64,000 nucleotides of DNA from Propionicimonas sp. (GTDB lineage: Bacteria; Actinomycetota; Actinomycetes; Propionibacteriales; Propionibacteriaceae), in assembly GCF_029975155.1 (NCBI RefSeq), contig NZ_JARKPQ010000139.1, positions 1 to 64,000 on the forward strand, read 5' to 3'. Shown here piece after piece: positions 1-10,857 of this stretch (position 1 is the first letter of the stretch; each line of letters opens with the position of its first letter). Both the position numbers and the translations under genes were made by a program. The notes under the pieces are model-generated. The model worked only from the letters and a program-made list of their open reading frames with translations, did no database searches and was not told the origin of the DNA.

Positions 1-1061
<1,061 letters not shown>

Positions 1062-1087
1062 TCAGGTGATCTCATCGAGCCAGACTG

Positions 1088-1114
1088 ATGGCACTCTCAA
1101 GGTGAGAGTGCTAA
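1088..1114. promoter_or_regulatory. CIRCE operator (HrcA site), copy 1
   Basis: tGGCACTC-TCAAGGTGA-GAGTGCTAA: 9-9-9 architecture matching the TTAGCACTC-N9-GAGTGCTAA consensus, upstream of groEL. Confidence 0.88.
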
Positions 1115-1122
1115 CACAATGT

Positions 1123-1149
1123 CTAGCACTCTCACCCCCCGAGTGCAAA
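1123..1149. promoter_or_regulatory. CIRCE operator (HrcA site), copy 2
   Basis: CTAGCACTC-TCACCCCCC-GAGTGCAAA: 9-9-9 architecture matching the CIRCE consensus. Confidence 0.85.
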
Positions 1150-1162
1150 CGTCCGGACGACA

Positions 1163-1194
1163 GACCGGGCGACGCCGTTCGGCGTCGCCCGGTC
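1163..1194. terminator. Perfect GC-rich hairpin, possible terminator of the HK/RR transcript before the groEL promoter
   Basis: GACCGGGCGACGCC-GTTC-GGCGTCGCCCGGTC, perfect 14-bp stem. Confidence 0.5.
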
Positions 1195-1683
1195 TTCCAG
1201 GGGGAGGCCGTGCGCACACACGGCGCCTCCTCAGGCGGGGGGATGCTTCCCCTGGGTGCCGCCTCCGGCCCTCCCCCGCCAGGGTCGGGCCGGAGGCGCC
1301 GGCCAGCAGCGGCGGTGGATGGCGGATCCACCCGACGCTCTGGTTCCGGCGATCGGCTCGACAGGCAGGACTCCGTGGGCTGCAGGCTAGCCACTCATCC
1401 CGGAACCCCGACTGGAGCCGATCGGCCGTGGCCGGAGGGGTCCCGGCCACGACACCCAGTGCATCGCGCGCACGTTCAGGAGCGGTCAGCCGATCCTCAA
1501 GATTCGATGAAGAAGGCCCGTGGAATCCGGGGACGGCTCCTCACCCGGTCCAGCGCGTCTCGACAAGCTCGACGACCGATGACGAAAGCGGCGGACCGAG
1601 TAGAGAACCGCCCCCAGGTTCGTGAGGGCAGACGAGTGATGTCGAGGGTGCCAGAGGGCGAGCCCTCGGGAGGACTCAGGCGA

Positions 1684-2808
1684 TCACCGGGGGCCGTCCG
1701 CGGGCAGGGTGAGGGTGAACACGGCGCCCTGGCCCGGGCCGGCGCTGGCCGCGGCCAGCGTGCCGCCGTGTGCCAGCGCGATCGCCCGGCTGATCGACAG
1801 GCCGATGCCGGTGCCGCCGGTGTCCCTCGATCGGGCGGCGTCGGTGCGGTAGAAGCGCTCGAAGATGTTCGGCAGGTGAGCCGCCTCGATTCCGTCGCCG
1901 GTGTCGGTGACCGTGATCACCACCGTGTCCGGGCCGCTCACCGCCGCGAGGCCGACCCGGCCGCCCGTGGGGGTGTGCCGAAGCGCGTTGGAGAGCAGGT
2001 TGGTCAGCACCTGGCCGATCCGCTGGGCGTCCGCGCGGACGGTTCCGGACGGAGACCCCAGCACCTGCAGTTCGACGCCGTCCCTGGCGAAGTCCTCTGC
2101 GGCCGCCGCCCTGGCCTGCTCGAGGAGCTCCGCGACGTCACACGGAGCGAGGTGGATCGACATGCCGCCGTCCGCGTCCGCGATGTCGCGCAGGTCGCCG
2201 GCCAGCCGGGTGAGTCGGCCGGCCTGTTCGGTGAGGCTGGCCAGCGTCGCCGGATCGGGCGCCAGTACCCCGTCCGCCACGGCCTCCACCGTCACGGCGA
2301 GGGACGCGATCGGCGTCCGCAGTTCGTGGGCGAGGTCGGCCAGCAGCTGGCGGCGCGCGGCCTCCACCTCGCCGAGCCGGGTGGCCATTGTGTTGAAGCT
2401 GGACGCCAGCAGTGCGACCTCGGACCCGGCCTCCGCGCCCGGTTCGACCCGGCGGCTGAAGTCGCCGGCCGCGACCTGCCGGGCGACGGCGCCGAGCTCG
2501 CGCAGCTGCCGGCGCAGCGGACGCACCGTCGCCGTCCCGATCACCACGGCCACGATCGCGGCCACGAACAGCGCCACGCCGAGCGAGAGCCACAGCGCCC
2601 GGTTGAACGCCTGTTCCGCGAAGGTCAGCTGGTCGACGCTGGTCAACGGTCCGTTGTCGACCAGGTAGTACTCGAACAGGCTCGGCCCGATGCTGGTCAC
2701 GACCACGGCGACCGTGACCAGCAGGACGGCGCCGACGGCGAGCTGGCCGATCAGCAGCCGCCCGTAGAACGTCCGGGTGAACCGCTCCTTCGGCCTCAGG
2801 CTCGGCAC
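1684..2808 (-). CDS. Two-component sensor histidine kinase (HAMP + HisKA + HATPase)
   Basis: [15 protein letters not shown]-box; [15 protein letters not shown]-box; [21 protein letters not shown]-terminal TM segments. Confidence 0.93.
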   Translation of the reverse strand: MPSLRPKERFTRTFYGRLLIGQLAVGAVLLVTVAVVVTSIGPSLFEYYLVDNGPLTSVDQLTFAEQAFNRALWLSLGVALFVAAIVAVVIGTATVRPLRRQLRELGAVARQVAAGDFSRRVEPGAEAGSEVALLASSFNTMATRLGEVEAARRQLLADLAHELRTPIASLAVTVEAVADGVLAPDPATLASLTEQAGRLTRLAGDLRDIADADGGMSIHLAPCDVAELLEQARAAAAEDFARDGVELQVLGSPSGTVRADAQRIGQVLTNLLSNALRHTPTGGRVGLAAVSGPDTVVITVTDTGDGIEAAHLPNIFERFYRTDAARSRDTGGTGIGLSISRAIALAHGGTLAAASAGPGQGAVFTLTLPADGPR

Positions 2809-2821
2809 CGCCGCACCTCCC

Positions 2822-3523
2822 TCACCCGGCGCCCATCCGGTAGCCGACGCCGCGGACGGTGATCACGTACTGCTGCCGGGACGGGTCGTCGCCCAGCTTG
2901 CGCCGCAGGTTGGCGATGTGGACGTCCACCAGGTGCTCGTCGCCGGCGTCCGACTCGCCCCAGATGTGCTCGAGCAGCTGGCGGCGGCTCATCGCCAGCC
3001 TCGGCCGCTCCGACAGCACGGACAACAGGTCGAACTCGGTCGGCGTCAGCTCCACCTCGCGTCCACCGACCCGGGCCAGCCGCGCGGACGCGTCCACCTC
3101 CAGGTCGCCGAAGCGGCGCACCGGCAGCGCCTCCGTGCCGGACGTGCCCCGCGGCCGCCGCAGCATCGCCTGCACGCGGGCGACCAGCTCGCGGGCGCTG
3201 AACGGCTTGGTGACGTAGTCGTCCGCGCCGACCGAGAGCCCGATCAGCACGTCCACCTCGTCGGTGCGGGCGGTGAGCATGATCAGGTAGCAGTCGCTGA
3301 AGGTGCGGATCCGCCGGCAGACCTCGACCCCGTCGAGGCCGGGCAGACCCAGGTCGAGGATGATCACGGTCGGGTCGAGCCGCCGCGCCAACTCCACGGC
3401 CTCCAGCCCGTCCCCGCTCACCGTGGTGGCGAAGCCGGCCCGCTCCAGATAGGACGCGACCACACCGGCCAGGACCGCCTCATCGTCGACGATGAGCACG
3501 TGACCCGCACTGCCCGCCTGCAT
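2822..3523 (-). CDS. OmpR/PhoB-family response regulator
   Basis: [14 protein letters not shown] receiver, [16 protein letters not shown]-terminal winged helix ([10 protein letters not shown]...[16 protein letters not shown]...VRGVGYRM). Confidence 0.95.
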   Translation of the reverse strand: MQAGSAGHVLIVDDEAVLAGVVASYLERAGFATTVSGDGLEAVELARRLDPTVIILDLGLPGLDGVEVCRRIRTFSDCYLIMLTARTDEVDVLIGLSVGADDYVTKPFSARELVARVQAMLRRPRGTSGTEALPVRRFGDLEVDASARLARVGGREVELTPTEFDLLSVLSERPRLAMSRRQLLEHIWGESDAGDEHLVDVHIANLRRKLGDDPSRQQYVITVRGVGYRMGAG

Positions 3524-3598
3524 GCGTCCCTCCCGCGCTCAGCCTAGGGTTCCGCACCCGTCCGACGCGAGTGGGCCGTCGTGCCGCAGAATTGACCC

Positions 3599-4096
3599 GT
3601 GCCGACCCGTCCCGCCACCGACCCCGTGGCCCCGACGCGCGCCGCGCACCGGGTGCGCGCCGTCGGCAATGCCGTGAACCTGACCACGCCCCTGGGTCTG
3701 CTCGTCGCCCTGGCCGGACGGGCGACGCTGCGGCTCGGCCCGGAGGCCCTGGTCGTGGCGGAGGGGTACCGGCTGCCGCTGCCGAAGGCCGGGGCGTTCA
3801 CCGTCGGCGGCGTGGTGCTGGTCCCCCACGGGCTGCTGACCGGCGTGGAACTCCGCCAGCCCGGGACGCTCGCGCACGAGTCGCGGCACGCCTGGCAGTA
3901 CTTCTGGTGCCTGGGCCTGCCGTTCCTGCCGCTGTACGCGCTCGCGTCCGGCTGGTCGTGGCTGCGCCGCGGCGACCCCGCGTCCGGCAACTGGTTCGAA
4001 CGCGACGCCGGGCTCATGACCGGCGGCTACCCCGAACGGCCGGTGACCAACGCCGGGCTCCGGCGGATCGGCCGCGCGCTGCGGCTCGTCCGCTGA
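3599..4096 (+). CDS. Conserved hypothetical protein with HESRHAWQY motif
   Basis: Complete 165-aa ORF, high-GC codon structure, no overlapping better candidate. Confidence 0.65.
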   Translation: MPTRPATDPVAPTRAAHRVRAVGNAVNLTTPLGLLVALAGRATLRLGPEALVVAEGYRLPLPKAGAFTVGGVVLVPHGLLTGVELRQPGTLAHESRHAWQYFWCLGLPFLPLYALASGWSWLRRGDPASGNWFERDAGLMTGGYPERPVTNAGLRRIGRALRLVR

Positions 4097-4143
4097 CGTC
4101 GGTGGGGGTTGCCCGGCACCGCCGCCGGGGCGATGATCGGGCC

Positions 4144-4572
4144 ATGTTCCACACACCGCAGGTGGTGCTGTTCACGAAGCGGATCGACGCGGCGGCCGCG
4201 TTCTACCGGGCGATCGGCTTCGCCGAGGTCTTCCGCGAGCCCGCACAGGGCAAGCCCGCCCACGTCGACCTGGAGCTGGACGGCTACCGCATCGGCCTCG
4301 CGACCGTCCGCTCGGCGCGGGAGGATCACTGGCTGGAGCCGGTGGCGTCCGGCCAGCGCGCGGTGGTGGTGCTGTGGACGGACGACGTCGACGCCGGCTG
4401 GGCGAGGCTGGTGGAACTCGGCGCCAGGCCCGTGCACGAGCCGCAGCCGTGGCTGGACCACCTGCGGATCGGCTGGCTCGCCGACCTGGACGGCCACCTG
4501 ATCCAGGTGGTGCAGGAGGTGCCCGGAAACCGTCGGGACGACGCCGGAGGACCGGCTACACCCGCAGGTTGA
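4144..4572 (+). CDS. VOC (glyoxalase/bleomycin resistance) family protein
   Basis: MFHTPQVVLFTKRIDAAAAFYRAIGFAEVFRE...DDVDAGWARLVELGARPVHEPQPW...DLDGHLIQVVQ. Confidence 0.88.
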   Translation: MFHTPQVVLFTKRIDAAAAFYRAIGFAEVFREPAQGKPAHVDLELDGYRIGLATVRSAREDHWLEPVASGQRAVVVLWTDDVDAGWARLVELGARPVHEPQPWLDHLRIGWLADLDGHLIQVVQEVPGNRRDDAGGPATPAG

Positions 4573-4840
4573 CCCCGAGGCGACGCGCGGTGCGCTCCTT
4601 CTGCCGGGTGGCGCGGAGCCGACGCAGCCGCTTGACCAGCAGCGGGTCGTGCGCGAGTGCTTCCTCGGTGTCGATCAGCGCGTTGATGAGCTGGTAGTAC
4701 CGGGTGGGCGAGATGTCGAACCGCTCGCGGATCTCCGACTCCTTGGACCCTGGCAACGCCCACCACTGCTTCTCGAACTCGAGCAGGGCGGCCTGCTGTT
4801 CGCTGAGGCCCGGGGCGGAAACGGCCATGGGATCGGACAT
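4556..4840 (-). CDS. DUF3263 domain-containing protein
   Basis: LSEQQAALLEFEKQWWALPGSKESEIRERFDISPTRYYQLINALIDTEEALAHDPLLVKRLRRLR is characteristic of DUF3263. Confidence 0.88.
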   Translation of the reverse strand: MSDPMAVSAPGLSEQQAALLEFEKQWWALPGSKESEIRERFDISPTRYYQLINALIDTEEALAHDPLLVKRLRRLRATRQKERTARRLGVNLRV

Positions 4841-4978
4841 GCGCCCACAGTACCGCCGAAACCACATCGATGTCATTCGTCGGGCGTCCCGAACGCCGCG
4901 TCCGACACTCCGCCGCGCCCCGGATAGACTCGACGATGACCCGGCGGGCACCAGACGTCACCGACAAGTGAGGATGCT

Positions 4979-6166
4979 ATGCAGTTGCTGCACGGCACTG
5001 TCCAGCACTATGCGTGGGGAACCACGGATGCGATTCCGGAACTGATGGGGGTGCCCGGCGACGGCCGTCCGTTCGCCGAGTACTGGCTGGGCGCGCACCC
5101 GCTGTCGCCGTCCGAACTGGGTGGGGAGACGCTGGACGCCGTCGTCCGCGAGCACCCCGAGATCATCGGCGAACCCAGCCGGAAGGCCTTCGGCGACCAG
5201 TTGCCGTACCTGATGAAGGTGTTGTCGGCACGGCACGCGCTCTCGCTGCAGGCGCACCCGTCGCGCGACCAGGCGGAGGAGGGCTATGCGCGGGAGAACG
5301 CGGCCGGCCTCGCCCCGGACGCGCCGGAGCGCACCTATCGCGACGACTGGCCGAAACCGGAACTGCTGATCGCCCTCGACGAGTTCCACACCCTCTCCGG
5401 CTTCCGCGATCCCCGGCGCACGGCCGCGCTGTTCGGCGGCCTGGGGGTGGCGGACGCGCTCGTGTCCGTGATCGGACCGCTCACGGAACGGAAGGGGCCG
5501 GCCGCCCTCGCGGAGGTCTTCCTGGACGTGCTCAGCCTCGACGGCGAACGTGCCCGGCTGTCCGAGCAGGTCTGCGCGGCGGCCATGCGGCACAAGGACG
5601 CCCCCGGTGAGTTGGGCGAGTTCGCGCGCACCGTCCTGGAGCTGGACGAGGTGTTCACCGCCGACCCCGGAATCCTGGCCGCGCTGCTGATGAACCGGGT
5701 GGTGCTGCAGCCGGGCGAGGCGGTGTTCGTGCCGGCCGGCCAGATGCACGCCCACCTGCGCGGAACAGGCATCGAGGTCATGGCGAACTCCGACAACGTG
5801 ATCCGCGGCGGCCTGACCAGCAAGCACGTCGACGTCGGCGAACTGGTCCGGGTCGTCGACTTCTCCTCCGGCGAGCCGGAGATCCTCCGTCCCGAGCCGG
5901 TGGGCGCGGGTGTCGACCACTACGCCACGCCCTGCCCCGAGTTCGACGTCTGGCGAGTGCGGGCCGGTGCCGACCTGCCGGGCGACCTCCCCGGGACCGG
6001 CTCGGCCCGGATCCTGCTGGTGGTCCAGGGACGGGCGGAGCTGACCCTCGGGGAGCAGCGACTGACGCTCACCAAGGGCGAGTCGGCCTTCCTCTCCGCC
6101 GCCGATGACCGGGTGACGATGCTCGGCGACGCCACGGCCTTCGTGGCCGCTTCCGGCGTGCGCTGA
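4979..6166 (+). CDS. manA: Mannose-6-phosphate isomerase, class I
   Basis: MQLLHGTVQHYAWGTTDAIPELMG...AEYWLGAHPLSPSEL...LPYLMKVLSARHALSLQAHPSRDQA...VFVPAGQMHAHLRGTGIEVMANSDNVIRGGLTSKHVDV. Confidence 0.96.
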   Translation: MQLLHGTVQHYAWGTTDAIPELMGVPGDGRPFAEYWLGAHPLSPSELGGETLDAVVREHPEIIGEPSRKAFGDQLPYLMKVLSARHALSLQAHPSRDQAEEGYARENAAGLAPDAPERTYRDDWPKPELLIALDEFHTLSGFRDPRRTAALFGGLGVADALVSVIGPLTERKGPAALAEVFLDVLSLDGERARLSEQVCAAAMRHKDAPGELGEFARTVLELDEVFTADPGILAALLMNRVVLQPGEAVFVPAGQMHAHLRGTGIEVMANSDNVIRGGLTSKHVDVGELVRVVDFSSGEPEILRPEPVGAGVDHYATPCPEFDVWRVRAGADLPGDLPGTGSARILLVVQGRAELTLGEQRLTLTKGESAFLSAADDRVTMLGDATAFVAASGVR

Positions 6167-6167
6167 G

Positions 6168-6719
6168 ATGACCGACGTGCCGGCCGCCGTCGCGGCGGCC
6201 GTGCTCCGGCTGGTCGGCTCCGGCGAGCGGCCGGTCGTCCTGATCGACGGCGGGGCCGGGTCGGGCAAGACCACCCTGGCGGACGCCCTGGCCGAGTGGT
6301 GGCCCGGCCGCACCGCGGCCCAGGTCGTGGGGCTGGACGAGCTCTACCCGGGCTGGGGCGGACTGGCGGCGGGTTCGGCGGCCGTACCGGAGGTGATCGC
6401 CGGGAGCGGGTTCCGCACCTGGGACTGGGCCGCCGGCCGGCCAGGATCGTGGCGGCCGCTGGACCCGTCCGCGCCGCTCATACTGGAAGGCTGTGGAGCG
6501 ATCAGCCCCGCGAGCCGCGCGCTCGCCGGCCTGGCCGTCTGGCTCGAACTCGACGAGGCCACCCGCAAGCAGCGCGCCCTCGCCAGGGACGGCGAGCTGT
6601 TCGCCCGCCACTGGGACGAGTGGGCAGCCCAGGAGGCCGTCCACTGGGGCGCCGATCACCCCCGCGAACTGGCCGACGTGGTCCTCGAGATGGCGAGTGC
6701 AGAACACGTCGATCTCTGA
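6168..6719 (+). CDS. P-loop nucleoside/uridine kinase-like ATP-binding protein
   Basis: VVLIDGGAGSGKTTLADALAEWW Walker A; GLDELYPGWGGL. Confidence 0.82.
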   Translation: MTDVPAAVAAAVLRLVGSGERPVVLIDGGAGSGKTTLADALAEWWPGRTAAQVVGLDELYPGWGGLAAGSAAVPEVIAGSGFRTWDWAAGRPGSWRPLDPSAPLILEGCGAISPASRALAGLAVWLELDEATRKQRALARDGELFARHWDEWAAQEAVHWGADHPRELADVVLEMASAEHVDL

Positions 6720-6988
6720 GCGGCGCGTCTCGACAAGCTCGACGGTTCTCCGTTGGACCAGGAACCCAACCGATCCCTGAGGAGGCCGCAGAGCGAGGAA
6801 CGAACTCCGCGACCGTCACGAAGGGCACCCCGATCCCGCCGGTGTATGGGAGTGTACGAAGTTGTCGGCCGAACTCCCCGCGAGCGCGGCGATCCGCTAG
6901 GCTGACCCGCGTCGCGGCGGCGGGGGGGTCGCTCTTCATTGGTGTTGCAGGGGCCTTGGGCCTCCTGCAGGAAGAGAGTAGGCCGACC

Positions 6989-9900
6989 GTGCTTCGTGCA
7001 ATTCTGCACCGCCGTCGTGTGTTGATCCTGACCATGATCGCCGCCCTGGTCACCGGGGTGCTCCCGCTGACGTCGGCCGGAGTCGCAGAAGCAGCCGTGC
7101 TGAGTCCGCCGACACTCACCAGCCCTGCCTCCGGAGCGTCCCTGACCGCGAACCCGATCCTCGCGTGGTCCGCAGTGACGGGCGCGACGAAGTACCGCGT
7201 GGAACTGAGTGCCGAGGCCGGCTTCAGCCCGCTCATCAGCGGCTATCCGGTCACCACCCAGGAACTCCGCTACGCGCCGCCCACCGAGTTGCCGCAGGGC
7301 GAGATCTACTGGCGTGTCGCCGCGGTGGACGCCGCAGGCGCGCCGGGCGACTACGCCGGAGCCAGCTTCGTCAAGGGCTGGGGAGACGCACCGGTCGTGG
7401 TCGCACCCGCCGACGGGAAGTCGTTCGCCTTCCCCACCGAGCCCATCCTGTTCTCCTGGGGCGCCGTGCCGGGCGCGGTGTCCTACGAACTCCAGATCGA
7501 CGACGCCGACGACTTCATCGGCACCAAGACCTACACCACGAAGAACACCGACTACGTGCTCACCGAGCCGGTGACGGTCAACCAGTCGTTCTACTGGCGG
7601 GTCCGTGGCGTGTCCGGAAGCCTCTCCTCGGAGTGGTCGCCCACCTCGTCGTTCACCTCGTCCTGGGCCGGCGCGCCGACGCTGCGCTCCCCCGCCGCGG
7701 ACGCCACCGGCGTCACCGACGTCTTCTTCGACTGGGATCCGGTCCTCGGCGCCAAGGCCTACCAGCTGCAGGTCAGCCCCAACGGGGACTGGGCGAACAA
7801 CATCACGATCGACATCACGGTGAAGTCGACCCGCTATGCGCCGCCCGAGCCGCTGAACAACGGCAACTACTACTGGCGGGTGCGGGCGATGGACGCGGCG
7901 TCGCCGGCCAACTACGGGCCCTGGTCGGCCGCGCGGATCTTCGAGCGCGACTGGCCCGAGAAGCCGGCCATCGTGTGGCCGCAGGACGGCGCCAGCACCT
8001 CGGTCAGGAACACTGCCGACCCGACGTGGCAGAACCCCGCCTTCAGCTGGACACCGGCGAAACGCGCGTCCTGGTACCGCATCCGGTTCGCCACCAACGC
8101 GGCCATGACCGAGAACGTGTACGGCTGCGTGACCAACCGGACCACCTTCACTCCGTATACCTTCGAGGATGGGGTCGACCGCGAGATCGCCGGGCCGTGC
8201 AAGCTGGCGTTCGCCGCCGGCTCCACCTACTACTGGGACGTGTCCGCCCTGGATTCACCGGTGAAGAATGCCGGCATCGATCCGGCGCAGCCCCCGAAGC
8301 TCACCGGCCTGATCTTCGGACAGCGCTCCGCGGTGCGGTCGTTCGTCTACGATCCTCCCGTCCCGACCACCGACGAGCCGCGGGCCCTGACCGCCGCCGA
8401 CTACCTGACCCCGGCGACCTGCGACCCGGCCGCAGGCTGCAACACGGCGGAGAAGGACACGCCCACGCTCACCTGGACCGCGATCCCGGGGGCCACCACC
8501 TACACCGTCGAGGTGTCGCTCGACCGGAACTTCACCAACATCTACCGCAAGTACATCGCGCCCTACAACCGGCTCACGCCGCGCGATTCGTGGCGGGACA
8601 ACCAGGCTGGTCAGGCCTACTACTGGCGGGTCACCCCGGACGACCTTGCCTTCGGAGCCAGTGCCTACGGGGTGATCCGCAAGCAGACCGAGGGCGTCCA
8701 TCGCGCGGCGCCCGCAGGCGGCTCGGCCCAGCCGAACGACTTCACCTTCGCGTGGCAGGACTACCTCGACACGAACCAGGCGCTGAAGCCGGCTGCGGTC
8801 GAGGCGGCCAAGTCCTACCGGATCCAGGTGTCGACGGTCAGTGACTTCGCGACCTTCGTGGACAACCGGGTCGTCAACACTCCCTTCTACACCCCGTACG
8901 ACCGCACCTACCCCGAGGGGCCGATCTACTGGCGTGTGCAGGCGATCGACGGTTCGGGCAACGAGCTCACGGTCAGCAGCGGGAACAACGGCTCGGTGAC
9001 CAAGGCCTCGCCGGCTCCCGCACCCCGCTACCCCGGCAGTGGCGCCACCGTGAAGGGCGTGCCCTACCTGCAGTGGGAGCCCCTCGCCTACGCCGCCTCG
9101 TACGACGTGCAACTGGACAACGACTCGAACTTCTCGTCACCGATCAAGACCGTGACCACGAAGATGGCGGCGTGGGCCCACGTCGATCCGCTCGCCGCGG
9201 GCACCTACTACTGGCGGGTCCGCCGCAATGATGCCGACAACCGGGACGGGGCCTGGTCGACCGTCCGGTCCTTCAACCTGCAGCCCGCACCGGTCACGCT
9301 GAGCAGCCCCACGAACGGCAGCACCCCCGCCGGCAACACGCTGCTGCTCCAGTGGAAGGCCACGCAGCCGAGCCCGAAGTACCGGGTGGAGGTGAGCACG
9401 TCCTCGACGTTCGCCAGCCAGGTCAGCGGGTTCCCGCAGGACACCGTGATGTCTGCGGTGGCGCCCAAGTCGCTGTTCGGCAACGGCACGTACTACTGGC
9501 GGGTCAGGTCGCTCAACGCGTCGAACACCGTTGTCGCGACCTCGTCCACGTGGAATTTCACGGTCGACGCCACCTACCCGAGCGTGGTCGGGCTCGCCCC
9601 GTCCTCGGGTGCACCGATCGACACCGCGTTCACTGTGACCTTCTCCGAACCGGTCACCGACGTCGACGCGACGTCGCTCACCGTGACCGCGGCCGGCGCG
9701 AGCGCTGCCCTGGCAGGAACCGTCACCGTCGTCTCGCCGACCGTGGCGAGGTTCACACCGAAGGCCGCGCTGGTGCCGGGGCAGACGTATACCGTCCGTG
9801 TGAGTCCCGCCGTGAAGGACAGGAGCGGCCTCGCGCTCGCGGCGTACTCGGCGAACGTCCGAACCTCGACCACGGTCCAGGAGGACTCGGGCGCGGTCCA

Positions 9901-10624
9901 GAGGGCGTGGCCCGTCTGGAAGACGTCGGCAGCCTCCGACGGCAAGCTCAAGCTCTCGCAGCGGGCCGGCAGCACGCTGACCTACTCGTTCACCGGCACC
10001 AGCATCGGCCTCCTCGGCTACGTGGGGAAGACCGGCGGCCACGCCGCCATCACGCTGGACGGCGTCGCGCAGGGCAACGTCTCCTTCTACGCGAAGACCG
10101 CGGCCCACAAGGCCACCGTCTGGTCCAGGAGCGGTCTCCCCGCAGGCAAGCACGTGCTGCGGGTGACCACGCTGGGCACCAAGCCCGCCGGGTCCAAGGG
10201 CAAGCTGGTCTACGTCGACGGGTTCACCGTCGACGGCACCACCGTCGGGGAGACCGCGCCGGGCGTGGTCGACGGCTTCGCCCGGGTCGGCACGACGAAG
10301 GCTTCCTCCTCCGCCTACGACGTCATGGACTTCGCCAAGGCCTCCGGCCGCACGGCACCCACGTTCACGCTCACGTTCACGGGCACCGGCATCAGCTGGC
10401 TGGGGACCAAGACGAAGGCCTCCGGCAAGGCGGTGGTCTACATCGACAACGTCAAGAAGAAGACGATCGACCTGTACTCCTCGAAGACCGCCTACAAGAA
10501 GACGCTGTGGACCTCGGCGAAGCTCTCGGACAACGTCCACACCATCAAGGTGGTCGTCCTGGGCAGCAAGCGGAAGTCGGCCAAGGGCTACGACGTCTCC
10601 CTCGACGCCTTCACCATCAAGTAG
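6989..10624 (+). CDS. Large secreted multi-domain protein: about 8 Fn3-like YYWRV modules, a Big_5-type Ig-like domain, and two C-terminal jelly-roll-like repeats
   Basis: GTG start at 6989 followed by MLRAILHRRRVLILTMIAALVTGVLPLTSAGVAEAA signal peptide; repeated Y(Y/I)WRV motifs; YPSVVGLAPSSGAPIDTAFTVTFSEPV. Confidence 0.85.
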   Translation: MLRAILHRRRVLILTMIAALVTGVLPLTSAGVAEAAVLSPPTLTSPASGASLTANPILAWSAVTGATKYRVELSAEAGFSPLISGYPVTTQELRYAPPTELPQGEIYWRVAAVDAAGAPGDYAGASFVKGWGDAPVVVAPADGKSFAFPTEPILFSWGAVPGAVSYELQIDDADDFIGTKTYTTKNTDYVLTEPVTVNQSFYWRVRGVSGSLSSEWSPTSSFTSSWAGAPTLRSPAADATGVTDVFFDWDPVLGAKAYQLQVSPNGDWANNITIDITVKSTRYAPPEPLNNGNYYWRVRAMDAASPANYGPWSAARIFERDWPEKPAIVWPQDGASTSVRNTADPTWQNPAFSWTPAKRASWYRIRFATNAAMTENVYGCVTNRTTFTPYTFEDGVDREIAGPCKLAFAAGSTYYWDVSALDSPVKNAGIDPAQPPKLTGLIFGQRSAVRSFVYDPPVPTTDEPRALTAADYLTPATCDPAAGCNTAEKDTPTLTWTAIPGATTYTVEVSLDRNFTNIYRKYIAPYNRLTPRDSWRDNQAGQAYYWRVTPDDLAFGASAYGVIRKQTEGVHRAAPAGGSAQPNDFTFAWQDYLDTNQALKPAAVEAAKSYRIQVSTVSDFATFVDNRVVNTPFYTPYDRTYPEGPIYWRVQAIDGSGNELTVSSGNNGSVTKASPAPAPRYPGSGATVKGVPYLQWEPLAYAASYDVQLDNDSNFSSPIKTVTTKMAAWAHVDPLAAGTYYWRVRRNDADNRDGAWSTVRSFNLQPAPVTLSSPTNGSTPAGNTLLLQWKATQPSPKYRVEVSTSSTFASQVSGFPQDTVMSAVAPKSLFGNGTYYWRVRSLNASNTVVATSSTWNFTVDATYPSVVGLAPSSGAPIDTAFTVTFSEPVTDVDATSLTVTAAGASAALAGTVTVVSPTVARFTPKAALVPGQTYTVRVSPAVKDRSGLALAAYSANVRTSTTVQEDSGAVQRAWPVWKTSAASDGKLKLSQRAGSTLTYSFTGTSIGLLGYVGKTGGHAAITLDGVAQGNVSFYAKTAAHKATVWSRSGLPAGKHVLRVTTLGTKPAGSKGKLVYVDGFTVDGTTVGETAPGVVDGFARVGTTKASSSAYDVMDFAKASGRTAPTFTLTFTGTGISWLGTKTKASGKAVVYIDNVKKKTIDLYSSKTAYKKTLWTSAKLSDNVHTIKVVVLGSKRKSAKGYDVSLDAFTIK

Positions 10625-10746
10625 AGCCGAATCGGTCGCTGGCCTCGGGGACCATCGTCCTCGGGTCCGGCGACCGGTGCCGCGCCCGGGGTCGACGCGT
10701 CTGCCGTCCGCTTTTGGCACAATGGTGCGCCGGGCCCAGCGCCCGC

Positions 10747-10819
10747 GCCGCGTTAGCTCAGTTGGCAGAGCTCCGATCTTGTAAATCGGTTGTCGGGAGT
10801 TCGATTCTCCCACGCGGCT
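10747..10819 (+). tRNA. tRNA-Thr (anticodon TGT)
   Basis: Cloverleaf: acceptor GCCGCGT/ACGCGGC, anticodon stem-loop CCGAT-CTTGTAA-ATCGG, T-arm CGGGAGTTCGATTCTCCCA. Confidence 0.95.
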
Positions 10820-10857
10820 CTGTCGGCGGCCCTGTCGGCCTAGCGTATGTTCGGGGC

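Noticed and set aside
1195-1680. Possible small CDS in the ~490-bp gap between groEL regulatory region and the histidine kinase gene
   Set aside because: Overlapping short ORFs on both strands, all Arg/Pro-rich, no RBS-supported start and no recognisable family; more likely intergenic with hairpins and repeats.
6720-6988. Possible riboswitch leader upstream of the Fn3-like secreted protein
   Set aside because: No match by eye to c-di-AMP/ydaO or other riboswitch cores; the region contains dispersed repeat elements instead.
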